Positions 24,019 to 34,846 of a DNA stretch of 64,000 bases are shown one piece after another. The position numbers were made by a program, and so were the translations under genes. Each line of letters starts with the position of its first letter. Within the stretch, counting starts at the first letter, position 1. The notes below the pieces were generated by a model that ran no database searches, was not told where the DNA came from, and saw only the letters and a list, made by a program, of their open reading frames with translations. Source of the stretch: Naganishia liquefaciens (Eukaryota > Basidiomycota > Tremellomycetes > Filobasidiales > Filobasidiaceae); assembly GCA_013423385.1 (NCBI GenBank), contig BLZA01000035.1, forward strand, positions 1 to 64,000, written 5' to 3'.

Positions 24019-24578
24019 GGTCTTTGCCGAAGGGTCAGCGCGACTTCTTCAGCGCCGATGGACACACGTACGACGACCGGTAACCGCCAATCCTATCCCT
24101 CGACACTTTCCTCGGCCTGTCGATGGCTTGAATCCACCGTGCAGAACGTCAGCCACGCGCGGCACCGCCCCACGTGAATTTCGCTCACCAAACTATACAC
24201 GAGGAAGGCAACGCGAGTCCTTTGTATGCAAGGTCCTTTGGGCGAGACTTTCTACGCCACTCACACACGGCCCCGACGCTTTGTCCGAACACTGCGACGT
24301 CACTATGCGTTGCGCACACTGCTCGATGGCCTGTCCCCCTTCGTCACGCGTCTCGCTGCAGCAAAACACGCCCTGCAGTGCCGCGAAGCGAATGAATTGG
24401 CCCCGAACTCCTTTTCGCTGACCGTCCAACTCTGGACACGCCCACGGCGGTTGAGGCTGTTTCTACCAGCGAGCGCTCTCCAGTGGCGAATCCGCCGTGT
24501 ACAGCCTCCATTGCGGGCTTGTGCATTCTATTCTGTCTACGCCATCGGCTACAATTGCATGCTCATGTACTGCTTGGT
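24019..24578. other. Intergenic: chitin synthase promoter region
   Basis: No supported gene. Lies between two minus-strand genes and should contain the chitin synthase promoter. Long plus-strand frames here and to the left are antisense shadows of the chitin synthase. Confidence 0.4.
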
Positions 24579-26328
24579 CTAGTCCAGTCGTCCCGTACCC
24601 CAAAGCAGGCCGTGCCCCTTGTTGGCGTATCGATCTCCCGTGACGGGCATCTTTGGGAAACTCATTAGCGACTGCCTCGTCCCATCTGTCCCACACACGC
24701 ACCTTGTCCAGAATGGCATCAATCTCGGCCTTTTCCTCAGGCGTGATGCTAACGCCAGCTGCAGCAATGTTCTCGAGCGTTCGCTTGGTGCTGCTAGACC
24801 CAGGAATGGGAATGACCTGGAGGGGCATAAGCGCAGCTCTTTTGCCCACAAACGAAAACTCACCTTGTCGGAGAGGCCCATGATATACGCCAACGCCAGC
24901 TGTGCGGGAGTCACTCCCTTCTTCTCGGCGATCTCGTTCTACAATTAAATTAGTCTTACCTCGTGCGCCCCCTGTCTACCGAACTCACCACCGCATCGAC
25001 AACCTTCAAGTTGAGATAAAAGCTCTCCCCCTGAAATCTCGGCTGCGTCTTCCTGAAGTCGCCCTCCTTCAAATCCTCTGGCGACTTGTACCTGCCCGCT
25101 AGGAAACCCCTTCCTAACGGCGAGTACGCGACGAGCGCGATGCCGAGCTCCTCGCAAGCCGCGAGGACATCCTTGACTTCATCCTCGAGCGCAAACAACG
25201 AAAGCTCGACTTCGACCGCGGCGACGGGGTGCACCGCGTGCGCGCGTCGGAGCGCCGAGGCAGCAATCTCGGACAACGAGATGTGCTGTAGTACGTCAGC
25301 ATCAAGACTCGCACGTCCCTCACTCTGACTCACGTCGAACAAGCCCTCATTTTTGAGCGCAACGAGGTTCTCCATCGCCTCTTCGATGCTTAGCTTTGGA
25401 TCAACTCGAGCGGGCTTGCCAGATATCAGCATCTGACGATGACTCAACCGTAGATGCTCACCTCGTACAAGTCCACTTTCTTCGAACCAAGCGCATCTTT
25501 GATCCGATGCAGGTCTTCACGCAGATTCTCGACACTACAGCATTCGAGTTTCAGAACAGACTGGCCCGAGTCAAACACATAACACGGCAATATCTTTCGC
25601 ATCTCGAGGAACCCAGGAGAACAAGCTTCCTTCGTCAACAAGCGATCTCGGTAAATGAAGTCCAGCATGGAGTTCATCGCTGCGGTCGGGACTGATGGTC
25701 GTGCAAGCCAACACACGTTTCACTTTGATCTGCTAGGTGAGGTGTCCACACACGCTCGCTGTGCCGTTTCTCGACGCTCCAATGTTCTCCTGGCTCTTCG
25801 TCTCAAATCCGCGACATCGAGATCTTGCTTTACACCCCCTAGTGTCCGCTCCCGAATTCTGATCCGCTTCCACGACTCGCTGCCGTTCGACTCTTGTCAC
25901 TTACCTTGAATCCGGTCCCTGCATTAGCTTTCCTCCTCGCATACCCCCCTTGACGCTGATGATGACTTTCTCCTCATAGCCAGGGTTCGCTTTGAAGAAC
26001 CTGTTCAGCAATCTAAGATTATCCAACCCGCCATCTTGTGAATTTCCGTAGAATGCGCCCGAATTGATGAACGTCGCACCGGCGTCGATGGCAGCCCTTC
26101 AAAGAAGATCAGCGTAAGTCAGAGAGGGGAGCATAGCACATACTTGATGGCTGCGAACGCATCCTCGTCAGTGGGGATATTCTCCGGTGCGGTCCATGTC
26201 AACATCATGGCGCTGTCCCGATGTCAGCCCAAATCTCTCTCGAATCGAGCCCAAACTCACCCGTATCCCACGGCGCCAACTTGGATGTGGGAGGCATCTC
26301 CGCCGAGTGATCTTTGAGCGATGGACAT
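24579..26328 (-). CDS. plr1: Aldo/keto reductase, pyridoxal reductase (Plr1) type
   Basis: NADPH-dependent aldo/keto reductase; the closest known pattern is fission yeast pyridoxal reductase, which reduces pyridoxal to pyridoxine in vitamin B6 metabolism. Start ATG 26328 (MSIAQRSLGGDASHIQVG). The exon near 26100-25930 holds ATFINSGAFYGNSQDGGLDN with the catalytic Tyr, and ISVKGGM with the catalytic Lys. Asn in place of the usual Asp two residues before the Gly is also the Plr1 pattern. Then come LHRIKDALGSKKVDLYE, ARVDPKLSIEEAM, ISLSEIAASALRRAHAVHP, VAYSPLGRGFLAGRY and VIPIPGSSSTKRTLENI (NADP-binding). About seven short exons. At the C-terminus the expected reading (PVTGDRYANKG...) follows only after a one-base frame change near 24652, in an AAAG run: a real frameshift or a sequence error. 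Substrate is inferred from motifs only. Confidence 0.85.
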
Positions 26329-26545
26329 GATGAATCAATGCGATTGAATGGAGGAGACGTGAATCAGCCGATGCACGATGAAGCAAGACACGAATGCTCT
26401 TATACGACGGCCCGGCATCCTGAAATAGCCCGGAGAGGGAAGCCGAGGTGGAGGCGCAGGGCGACCGACGATCTCTTACGAATCGCTTCTTTCCGCTTTG
26501 TATATCCTTGAGGCTTCCGCCGGTATTGTTCCCCTATTCCCGACC
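26329..26545. promoter_or_regulatory. Divergent promoter between plr1-like and F-box genes
   Basis: Only 217 bp separate the two start codons, which point away from each other, so this interval must drive both genes or contain two very compact promoters. A CT-rich stretch lies at about 26485-26540, just before the F-box ATG. No defined factor site is claimed. Confidence 0.5.
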
Positions 26546-29103
26546 ATGGATCCGCTCACCCGTCTGCCGCCCGAGCTCATCCTCGAAGTCATCGCTCACG
26601 TCCCCTTGCGCTCGCTGCCCGCCCTTCGTCGCACATCGTCGGGATGGAACGCCTTGATAGGCACGCACGGGGACGTCATCTTCAGACATGTTGCAGAGCG
26701 TGAGCTGCGGGTTCAAGCGCCGTGCCAGAAGCCCGACGCAAGGCATAATGACTGGAAGGCTGTTTGTAAGTCTACCCTAGTGAAACTTCATCATACAGCG
26801 CTGATTCTTTGACAGGCCAATGCGCTGTCACTCAAAGACTCATGCGGCAAGGCAAGATTGCGACCGTTGATCACTTCGACTTTGGGAGGGATTTCCATCC
26901 GTGGAGAATCAAGCTCGATAGGGAAAGGCAGTGGATGTTTGCAACGACAAGGGAAGGGACAGAAGGTGAAGGGGGAGACGAAGCGGGTGAGTGAAACGGG
27001 ATTCCCGAGCCAGAGATATCTCCAAAAGCGAGGCGGCGTCCAAGCCGAAATTCTTTTTGTTGTTTTTCGAGTCGCTCGAGAGTCGTCGAATTTGAACACT
27101 ACTACAAGCATAGAAACTTCTCACTTTTCGATGGCTCCATATAATTACGAAGGCAAAGGATTCACAAAATGGCCTGTTCTCCACAGCGAACGCTATCCGA
27201 CACTTGTTTAACGTCGCAATGCTTACAGCCTTAACAGATCCACAGGGGCTCCTCGTCATGGACATGCGAACAAAGAGCATCATCCAGCGTATTCCTGAGG
27301 TAAAACAGTACGCTCATATCGAATACGATGCTGGATATCTTGTCGCCACAGGTCCCAGTAAGCAGCTCTTGCATGTGGTCAGATCTTTCAACTGACCCTT
27401 CCCGGCTAGGCGGAAGTGCAATGACCGTTTACAAAACGTCTCTCCCAGATCAACCATCTTCTCAACGGGAGACTGATGCGTCAACCGTATCCTCGCCATC
27501 GCCTACTCCTCCGCTAGCATTTCATGGTACAATCACGTCGCAGGGATTCCGCGCCCTTCGCTTACATGGGATGTCACTCCTCACTGCATCCACCAGGAGG
27601 ATCGACGTTTTCGGTAGGTCAATTTTCGTGTTCGAGGCACCTCGGTTGACAATTTCTAGACGTTGTATCGCTACAGCTGCTCCAAAGAATCGAAATACCT
27701 GCGGGCCAGATACTGCACATTACGGTCAGTGGCCTGTAATGACGAGAATACCCATAGTCGATCTGACTTCCGTTGCAGTACGTGGAGCTTGATGACGAGT
27801 ACATTTTCGTCTGCGCGCTAGGTCGAAGTGAGTTTTTCAATCCGTTGATAACACAATACTGACGCCGGCCTAGCTGAGCCCGCGCAAGTGCCCGTCACAC
27901 CCGGTCAGCCACTTGTCTACGTATACCATCGCGATTCGCAGGCCGGAACCGGTCTTTACGCAATCATTCCACTGATCTCAGTCAAGAATCCTGCATACAC
28001 GCCTGTCTCCCGTCAAAGTGTGCTGTCGGATCCGAGCGTCATTCTCCACAACCCGTCTTTTCAAGCTCCGATGCAGGACGCCAAGCCTTTGATCCCAGCC
28101 GAGGTTCAGCCTTTCGAGCTTACCGATCCGACACACGGCTTAGTTCCACCTTTCCGCCCCGACTTTCCTGTAGCGTAAGCCAAACCCAAGGACGCTTGAC
28201 ACATTTCTGATTTACCAAAACGCAGATGCCATTATGGGACGCGCCATCTCGTCATTTTGTGCAGAAACGGCTCCGTCCTCATCGTGGAAGACTACAAAAT
28301 GACGTTGGGTCTTCCAGACAATGAGCGAAATGCCAAGATGTTTGCCTTGACGTTGCCCTCTAATGGACCTGACTATTGGAACCTCGCCGTGGAAGCTGAC
28401 CTGGCGTACATAACGTCCGTAAGTCGAACATTGCAGCTTCTTTGCCATACCAACGGTTTCTCTTCAGTATCACGAGCGGTTGTTTGACCCTTGGGCGATC
28501 CTCGTGACGATAGACCTGGCCAGTCTGAGATCACACAGCGCAAATTCTCCTCAAAAGTCCGCCGAAATCGATATCCGCTCGTGGGACATTCCACTACCTC
28601 TCCAAATGTCTTCGACGCACAGCCTACAAGCGACTTCCGAGGGGGTGTATATGACCATCGAGGCCGTACCCCTCCAAGATGAACCGATGTTGGCGGAAAT
28701 GTCGGCGGGTTGGGTTCCACCGAATTATCGTGAGCATTCGCGCTGGACGAGAACTATATAGGACTAACAGAAAGGTTTACAGGTCGAACGGCACCCGAGA
28801 GGAGCTCAGTGCTTTCGCTGCGTTATTCGAGACACTAATATGCCCCTACTTTGGTTCTCTGTGCGAGAAACCCTTCAAAGGAAAGGGGCGGGTACAAATT
28901 TGTTTTCGCTCAAGATTCTGGGGACTAGCCGGTCGTCTCCGTCGTATCGGGCAGTTCTGCGTGTACAGCCGTGTCCAGTGGTGTACCGATTCACAAAAAG
29001 ATGCCAGCTATCGGAGACTGACCCACAGCAAAACTGCGGAATCCATAACGTCATCGTCAATGAGCCTTCCAGAGCCAGTCCTAGTAATGGCTCCAAGGTG
29101 TAA
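26546..29103 (+). CDS. F-box protein with a beta-propeller-like C-terminal region
   Basis: Starts MDPLTRLPPELILEVIAHV at 26546, a clear F-box (residues ~2-45), which binds Skp1 in SCF ubiquitin ligases. The rest, ~600 residues over about ten exons, is built of repeated short beta strands: WMFATTREG, LLVMDMRTKSIIQRI, FRALRLHGMSLLTAS, VYVYHRDSQAG, RHLVILCRNGSVLIVEDYK, RLFDPWAILVTIDL. Alternating strands with dimension-like spacing suggest a propeller that would recognise the substrate. First intron GTAAGT at 26765. Later introns of 45-60 bp fall in consistent phases up to the stop at 29101-29103. The substrate is unknown. Exon borders in the middle (27000-27240) are not all fixed. Confidence 0.75.
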
Positions 29104-30838
29104 TCCAGAATGATTTATGTGTGTTCCGACATCACAGCATTGCATGCCTATCGATGTGAAATCTTCCAGCCGAACTCACCCACCGAGTTGTCTGACTTTC
29201 TTCATAAAGTCAATCGAGGGTCCAGGGCACGGCACGGACGGCAGCCGTTGAGACTGAGGTTTCGACCTATTCTGGTGGAACAGGAGTACCTCTCCAGTAG
29301 CCCTTCAAGTACGTCTCAACCATATACCCTGTGGGGACTCCATAATTAAAGCTCAGGTAAGGTAGCCGAGACTCGGTTTCCCAGTTGATTTCGCGGCTGC
29401 GGAGCTCGCACCGACATGGCGCGTTATGGCAATTAATTGAACTTGATATTCTTTGCTCTTTGAATGGCCTTCACGAAGCTCCTGCGAGAAGGTCGCGACC
29501 ACCAGTGCTCGAGAGCATCACGTGAAGGGTTCACTGCTAGGTTCCAAGTTTCGTAACAGTATCGCCAATGACATTATCTCCCATCGTACCTCAGTACCCG
29601 GTTGTGAAGACAATTGCACGTCACAGACCAATCATCTAATATCATCATAATACAGTATTTCCCGCTGCGCGGAGAGGATGCTTGTGGCACTAGGCGGGAC
29701 AGCTGGCGGGACTGACTTTCTATTGATCTTGTCTCGGGCTGTAATACGTGACACGAGTACGCGAGGGGTACCCGGAAGGCGGTCAAGCCCAAGTGTCTGA
29801 AAATCGCGAGCAAGTGATCATGTACACGAGGCTGATTGGCGCATCTTGACCCTTCCCTCATTCAATGGATGGCACACGCTTAAAAGATCAACTACGGAAC
29901 AAATTTCCGGGGGTACGTCCGGGGATGATGTGCAGCTCGATATATTGAGCAATCGCTGGATGCTGGGCGATCCGTGAGCAATGAGCGTGACCGCTGAAGG
30001 CTTTGCTGAAGCGATATCCGGCTATTCATGCGATCGGGTGACGTACTCCGGTTTCTTCCTCGTACAGTTATCAGTAGTATCATGGTGGAAGACGGTAAAC
30101 ACCGTTGCAGAAAGCGGTACAGAGCTGCGCCTCCTCCGCCTTGATCTTTCGGGTCTCCTGCGCAGGATTTCGACTCGACGCGACGCCTTCACATGTCGCT
30201 ATACCGTGCTCTCCTTGGCGTCACGTGTGCCCCGGCCAGAGAGCGGCAAGATGAAACCAAAAGCCAGGCAGGGCGGATGCAGTTTTCGAAATTTGTGTCT
30301 CAGCTGATGGCTCTTTCGCGGTTTTGGCGCACGGCTATACAGCGCCATGACATATTTTCTTCGACTTTTGCCACCTCTCGCCTGCTTGATGCCGCTCACC
30401 TGACCTTTCGGGTCAGACTGGCCGCAACGACCGGTCAACGACCGTAGCGAAAGTCTGCAAAAGTGCTCCACGTCGGGGCAACCTTTGACCCGAAAGAGGT
30501 ACCATCCAGAAATTTTCGAGCGGTTACGCTGTACCCAAGTTGCTTCCTGAACGCAGGAATGGATGATCCCGGAGCACAGTATGACATACCATTGATCTAC
30601 GTATACGGTTCGTTTCGGTCAGCTTTTTGTGGTCGCCATCGGTTCTTGTTTCTCGTGTATCCGTCAGCAGCTCAAGCCTGACAGATATATTCAACAGTCT
30701 ACTGTGTGATTGACGTTGCCACAACTTGTTAACCCGCGCACATCCACGCTCTTTACCAACGGTCTTTATCGAGGCTTCGACAATCCGCCCTTGTTCCCGA
30801 CTGCTATTTTAAAACCCTCTACGGGAAGCCCACCCAAA
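29104..30838. other. Gene-free interval, 1.7 kb
   Basis: No coherent gene: open frames on both strands are short and lack motifs or splice links. It probably includes the F-box gene terminator and a long promoter for the amino-acid transporter. A TTTTAAAACCC box lies at about 30807-30817, ~25 bp before the transporter ATG. Confidence 0.4.
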
Positions 30839-32848
30839 ATGCAGGCGGACAACGCTTCAACAATAGATTCGCTGCGCAAGGAGAAGAATGAGGTCAACGA
30901 TGTGGATGCAGCCGTGCGTACGCCCTCGCCAACGGGTACGCATGCAGGTATCGTGGACATCGAGGACGCCGTCTTCGGTGCCATAGGAGAGGATGGACCA
31001 AACTACCGAAACGTAAGTTGACCGTTCCAATCTGGGTCAACGTTGCTTATCCGCTTCGCATCAGCTGGGCTGGACAGGCGCAGCCATCGTCATGGTCAAA
31101 GTGCAAGTCGGTTTGGGTGTACTGTCTCTTCCGTCAACACTCCACACCCTGGGCATGGTACCAGGCGTTATTCTGATGTTGGTGATCTGCGCCATGAATT
31201 CTTGTACGTCTGACCCGGACTCGTCATATATTCGATCTGATCTGGAGCCTCGCAGGGTCGGACTGGGTCGTTGGTAACTTTAAGCGGAATCACCCTGAAG
31301 TTTGTAAGCCTGCTCTCGTGCTCGATTCCGTAGCTCGAGGCTTATACTTGCACCACGCACCACAGACAGCGTCGCCGATGTCGGATACATGTGGTTTGGG
31401 CCCATCGGCCGTGAAGTCTTTGGTGCGATCTACTGGATCTTTATGGTCGCCGTTGTCGGATCGTCACTTCTCTCCATCAGGTACGTATTCCGTCCGTTTC
31501 GCGCGTAAATGCCCGTGTCTGAGCGGTTTCTAGTATCGCTCTCAACGCCATGAGCATGCACGCCGTGTGCACAGCGGTATTCGTCGCCGTGGCTCTTGTC
31601 ATCACCTTCATTTTCGCATCTATCCAAACTCTGGACAGAATCGCGTGGTTGACCTGGAGCGCGGTCTTTGGTCTCGTTGCAGCTCGTGAGTCGGTCTCAA
31701 GTTGGCGAGAAGGCACCAGCTGAAGGGGCGTTACTTTCAGTTCTCGTTGTCACTATCGGAGTAGCGGTGCAAGATCGACCTGCCGATGCTCCCCAAAGTG
31801 GACCCTGGGATAAGAATCTCGTCATCTGGGGCCAGCCCTCTTTCCTGGCTGCCATGAGCGCTATCGCTCAGCTGGTCACCGCTTTTGCTGGAGCACCTGC
31901 TTTGTAAGCACCACATGCCCATGCGGAGACGTACCAAAACTGATTACGGGGCCCTTCCAGCTTCTCGATCGCTGCGGAAATGCGAGACGTTCGACTCTTC
32001 AACCGATCCCTCTTGTGTGCTCAAAGTTTTATGCTTTCACTCTACCTGGTATGCAAAGGCTGCCCGTAATAATTGATACTTGGTTGCTTACCGTGTCTTG
32101 CAGGCAATCGGTATCACCGTCTACTACTACTCTGGACAGTACGTCGCTAGCCCAGCTTTGGGCAGTGCCGGTGTCCTGCTCAAGCGAGTTGCCTACGGAG
32201 TATGTACACTTTAATGTTCCACGTTTGTGGGCAATGGTTGACCACTGGCTCGTCTTCAGGTCGCTCTGCCGGCATTGATCGTTACCGCCGTCATTTACGC
32301 ACACGTGAGTCGACTTGCATAGCGCTCTGGTGAACGGTCCCACTGATGCGGTTCTCTTGTCAGCTTCCCGCCAAATGGATGTTTGTTCGAGCACTTCAAG
32401 GCACCGCCGACCTTACCAAGAACACCGTCAAGCACTGGGTCTTCTGGCTCGGTTCCGTCTTCCTCGTTGTGATCTGCGCATATATCCTGGCCAGCGCAGT
32501 GCCTGTGTTCTCTGGTCTCCTCGGCGTCATCGGCGCCTTGTTCTGCACCGGACTCTGTCTGCAACTGCCGTCGTGCATGTGGCTTTACGACCGTTGGGGA
32601 CAGCGATACACCAACAAGTCTTGGAAATTCCGACTTCTCGTTGCGTGGAACATTTTCCAGATTATCGGCGGTACCGTGATCATGGTCGCAGGAGTGAGCA
32701 TTGCCGTCGTTTTCCACCAGTCGCACACTGACGCATTTCATCACAGACCTGGGGAAGTGTTCTGGAAATCCGAGACGCCTACAAGGCCAACGGCGGCACA
32801 AAACCTTTCGGCTGTGACGACAACAGTAATTCAGTCAAGAACGAGTAG
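30839..32848 (+). CDS. Amino-acid transporter, AAAP family (Mtr/Avt-like)
   Basis: Transmembrane amino-acid transporter, similar in style to Neurospora MTR (neutral and aromatic amino acids). Starts MQADNASTIDSLRKEK at 30839, with a ~55-residue cytosolic tail, then about 11 membrane segments. First segment motif: VKVQVGLGVLSLPSTLHTLG (31092-31150), the family's substrate-site helix. Then SVADVGYMWFGPIGREVFG, WIFMVAVVGSSLL, AVCTAVFVAVALVITFIFAS, LVTAFAGAPA, ITVYYYSGQYVASPALG, VALPALIVTAVIYAHLP, HWVFWLGSVFLVVICAYIL and IIGGTVIMVAG. Around nine introns of 50-75 bp. The last intron starts at GTGAGC (32692), and the final exon reads TWGSVLEIRDAYKANGG...FGCDD, the usual MTR-type end, stopping at 32846-32848. 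Probably plasma membrane. Direction and specificity are not visible. Confidence 0.9.
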
Positions 32849-33426
32849 GGTTATAGAGGAGGCTGTCATAGTTCAGGATAGAGGGGCTTGGGACAAAGGA
32901 GTGGCCGTTCACTCGCATCGCATTGCATATACCACGACACGCTGTACATGGCAGACCGCACGGTTAAAAACGACAACATTTGTACCATATAGCATCACAT
33001 TCATGGCTCGATCTCATTTAATGCTTGGCGAATCATGCGAGCGGCTGTGCCTGACACGACGACGAGATGGGACTGCACATCGTCGAGACGGTAAACTGCT
33101 CAAGTGACTGGCATTGATCGTTCGTCTACCTCTGAGTCGAAGGGAATGGCACCTCGGTCTCGCCATCATACGCCCCCTTGTTGCACGAATCTTGCGCCAT
33201 TCAGTCGTCTTGTCAGCCGGACCCCGTCGTCGAGTTGCGGAAATTCGCCACCGCGCGTCCGGCGGCCGAGGTGAGACAATACCTTCCACCTTTTGCACCT
33301 TGTTCCACCTCACCCAGTCTGCCATGCAGAGTTTCCCCTCGCCAGTCGACGGTCATCAGGCGTAAAGGACCGGCCCAACGTCGCCGCAAACACCACTACG
33401 CTTCACCCACATCCCGATACACTACC
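32849..33426. other. Intergenic, possible 5' region of the SARAF gene
   Basis: No independent gene supported. The SARAF frame stays open upstream of its first likely ATG, back to 33178, without family-like sequence. A missing signal-peptide exon could lie here; I could not find one with a hydrophobic core. Confidence 0.35.
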
Positions 33427-34657
33427 ATGCGTTCCACCCGCCACGACAAGGTTTTGCTGCAATCGGTCAAGACGCTGACATTTCACAAGGGCGGCGTCAC
33501 CAAGGCGAAAAGGACAGAGCCTATTCGTGAGTACGATAGTCGGACACAGCGCTTGTGGCTCATCACAAGACCTTTTCAGCTCAACTGACATGCAAGGGTA
33601 AAGCATGCAAACGGTACCAGCCAGACGTCGTTCAATGCACAAACACGGGAGATGACGGCCTGGGCAATGTCCAATGGAAAGTGAGCCATCCTATCACGCC
33701 GTCGAAAGTATCGCTAAACCCGTACGCTCCAGTGCGAAGCGGACATGCCGTCAAGCTTCCGATTCGGACCTGTCGAAGTGTCTTGCGAAGGCTACTCACG
33801 CCCGGGCGACAAATACGTTTTGCAGGGTGCGTGTCAATGTCCGCTCGCTTGAATCTCTCGCTCAAGTCTCATATCCCTCCCTAGGCTCGTGTGGTCTAGA
33901 ATACAGCCTCGTACGCATCGATCCGGGCTTTGAGGAGGGGTCTATGCCATACGTTCCAGGCAATGGCATCAATTGGGGTAAGCAATGTGCCGAATGTTGC
34001 AAAGGTTGAGGCTGAGGAAACCCACCCGCAGCGTCTACCTTGTTTTCCCTCGCGTTCCTCGGCATGCTCTCCCTCATCCTGTACTCGTTCCTGCGTTCAT
34101 GTATCAGGCGATTTTCACCGCGCCACACGCCGCCGCCCGCCAGTCGATTCTGGCCATTCTCTGGCGGCGGCGGCGGCGGCGGCGGCGGCGGTCCCGGCGG
34201 CGGGCCGGGTGGGAATGGCGGAGGATCCTTCTCGGCACCGCCCCCACCGTACAGTAAATACCAGAGCAGCACCAACGCCTCGGTTCCGCCCGGCGCCGCC
34301 ACGCAAGACCCCACTCAGCCTGCGGGAGGTCGTCCGGGCTTTTGGACCGGCATCGGTCTCGGAGGCCTCGCGGCCTATCTCGCCGCCAATGCCGCGGCCA
34401 CGCGCGAAGAGAATCGTCGACGCGAACGCGAGCTCGCGCAATCCGCCTGGTTCGGCACGCGCATTGGCAGTGGATCTGGCTACGACGCAATGGCGGATGG
34501 CACGGGTCTCTTTGGCGCCGGTGCGAGACGGCGCGGGTGGGAAGATTCGCGGTGGGGAGGCGGCACGGGTGTGGGGAGCTCGAGTACGATGTCTCGCGGC
34601 GACAGTGACGGGGAGATGAGGAGGTCGACTGGATTTGGGGGAACCAACGTGCGGTAG
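33427..34657 (+). CDS. SARAF-like protein (store-operated calcium entry regulatory factor)
   Basis: Homologue of SARAF/TMEM66, an ER membrane protein that in animals dampens store-operated calcium entry by acting on STIM. Exons read in order: DKVLLQSVKTLTFHKGGVTK; QLTCKGKACKRYQPDVVQC; CEADMPSSFRFGPVEVSCEG; PGDKYVLQGSCGLEYSLVRID; then a membrane helix STLFSLAFLGMLSLILYSFL (34037-34095). The Cys pattern C..C...C...C...C and the GSCGLEY block are the luminal domain signature. The cytosolic tail has a ten-Gly run and Pro-rich PPPPYSKYQ, then a FWTGIGLGGLAAYLA segment and Ser/Gly-rich end. Four short introns (for example GTGAGT at 33524) keep phase. The assigned ATG gives no signal peptide, so the true start may be an unseen exon upstream. 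It converges with UAP1, with a tandem repeat between. Confidence 0.87.
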
Positions 34658-34658
34658 A

Positions 34659-34738
34659 TGAAGCCGCGAGGGCGCTGACGAAGCCGCGAGGGCGCTGCTG
34701 AAGCCGCGAGGGCGCTCACGAACCCGCGAGAGGCGCTG
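34659..34738 (+). repeat. Tandem repeat, ~20-bp unit GAAGCCGCGAGGGCGCTGAC, four copies
   Basis: Four consecutive units begin directly after the SARAF stop codon. The first two are nearly identical; the third has CTCAC in place of CTGAC, and the fourth is diverged (GAACCCGCGAGAGGCGCTG). It lies in the SARAF 3' flank, just before the convergent UAP1 3' end. GC-rich, possibly hairpin-forming or a local slippage product. Confidence 0.85.
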
Positions 34739-34846
34739 TTGTAACGGGTTCATGTATCCAGGACCAGATAATGTCATGTCAATTTGTGCATTGGCGGCTG
34801 GTCATACGCGCGCCACTCTATCCATCTACAGCGGACGCGCCACGGC

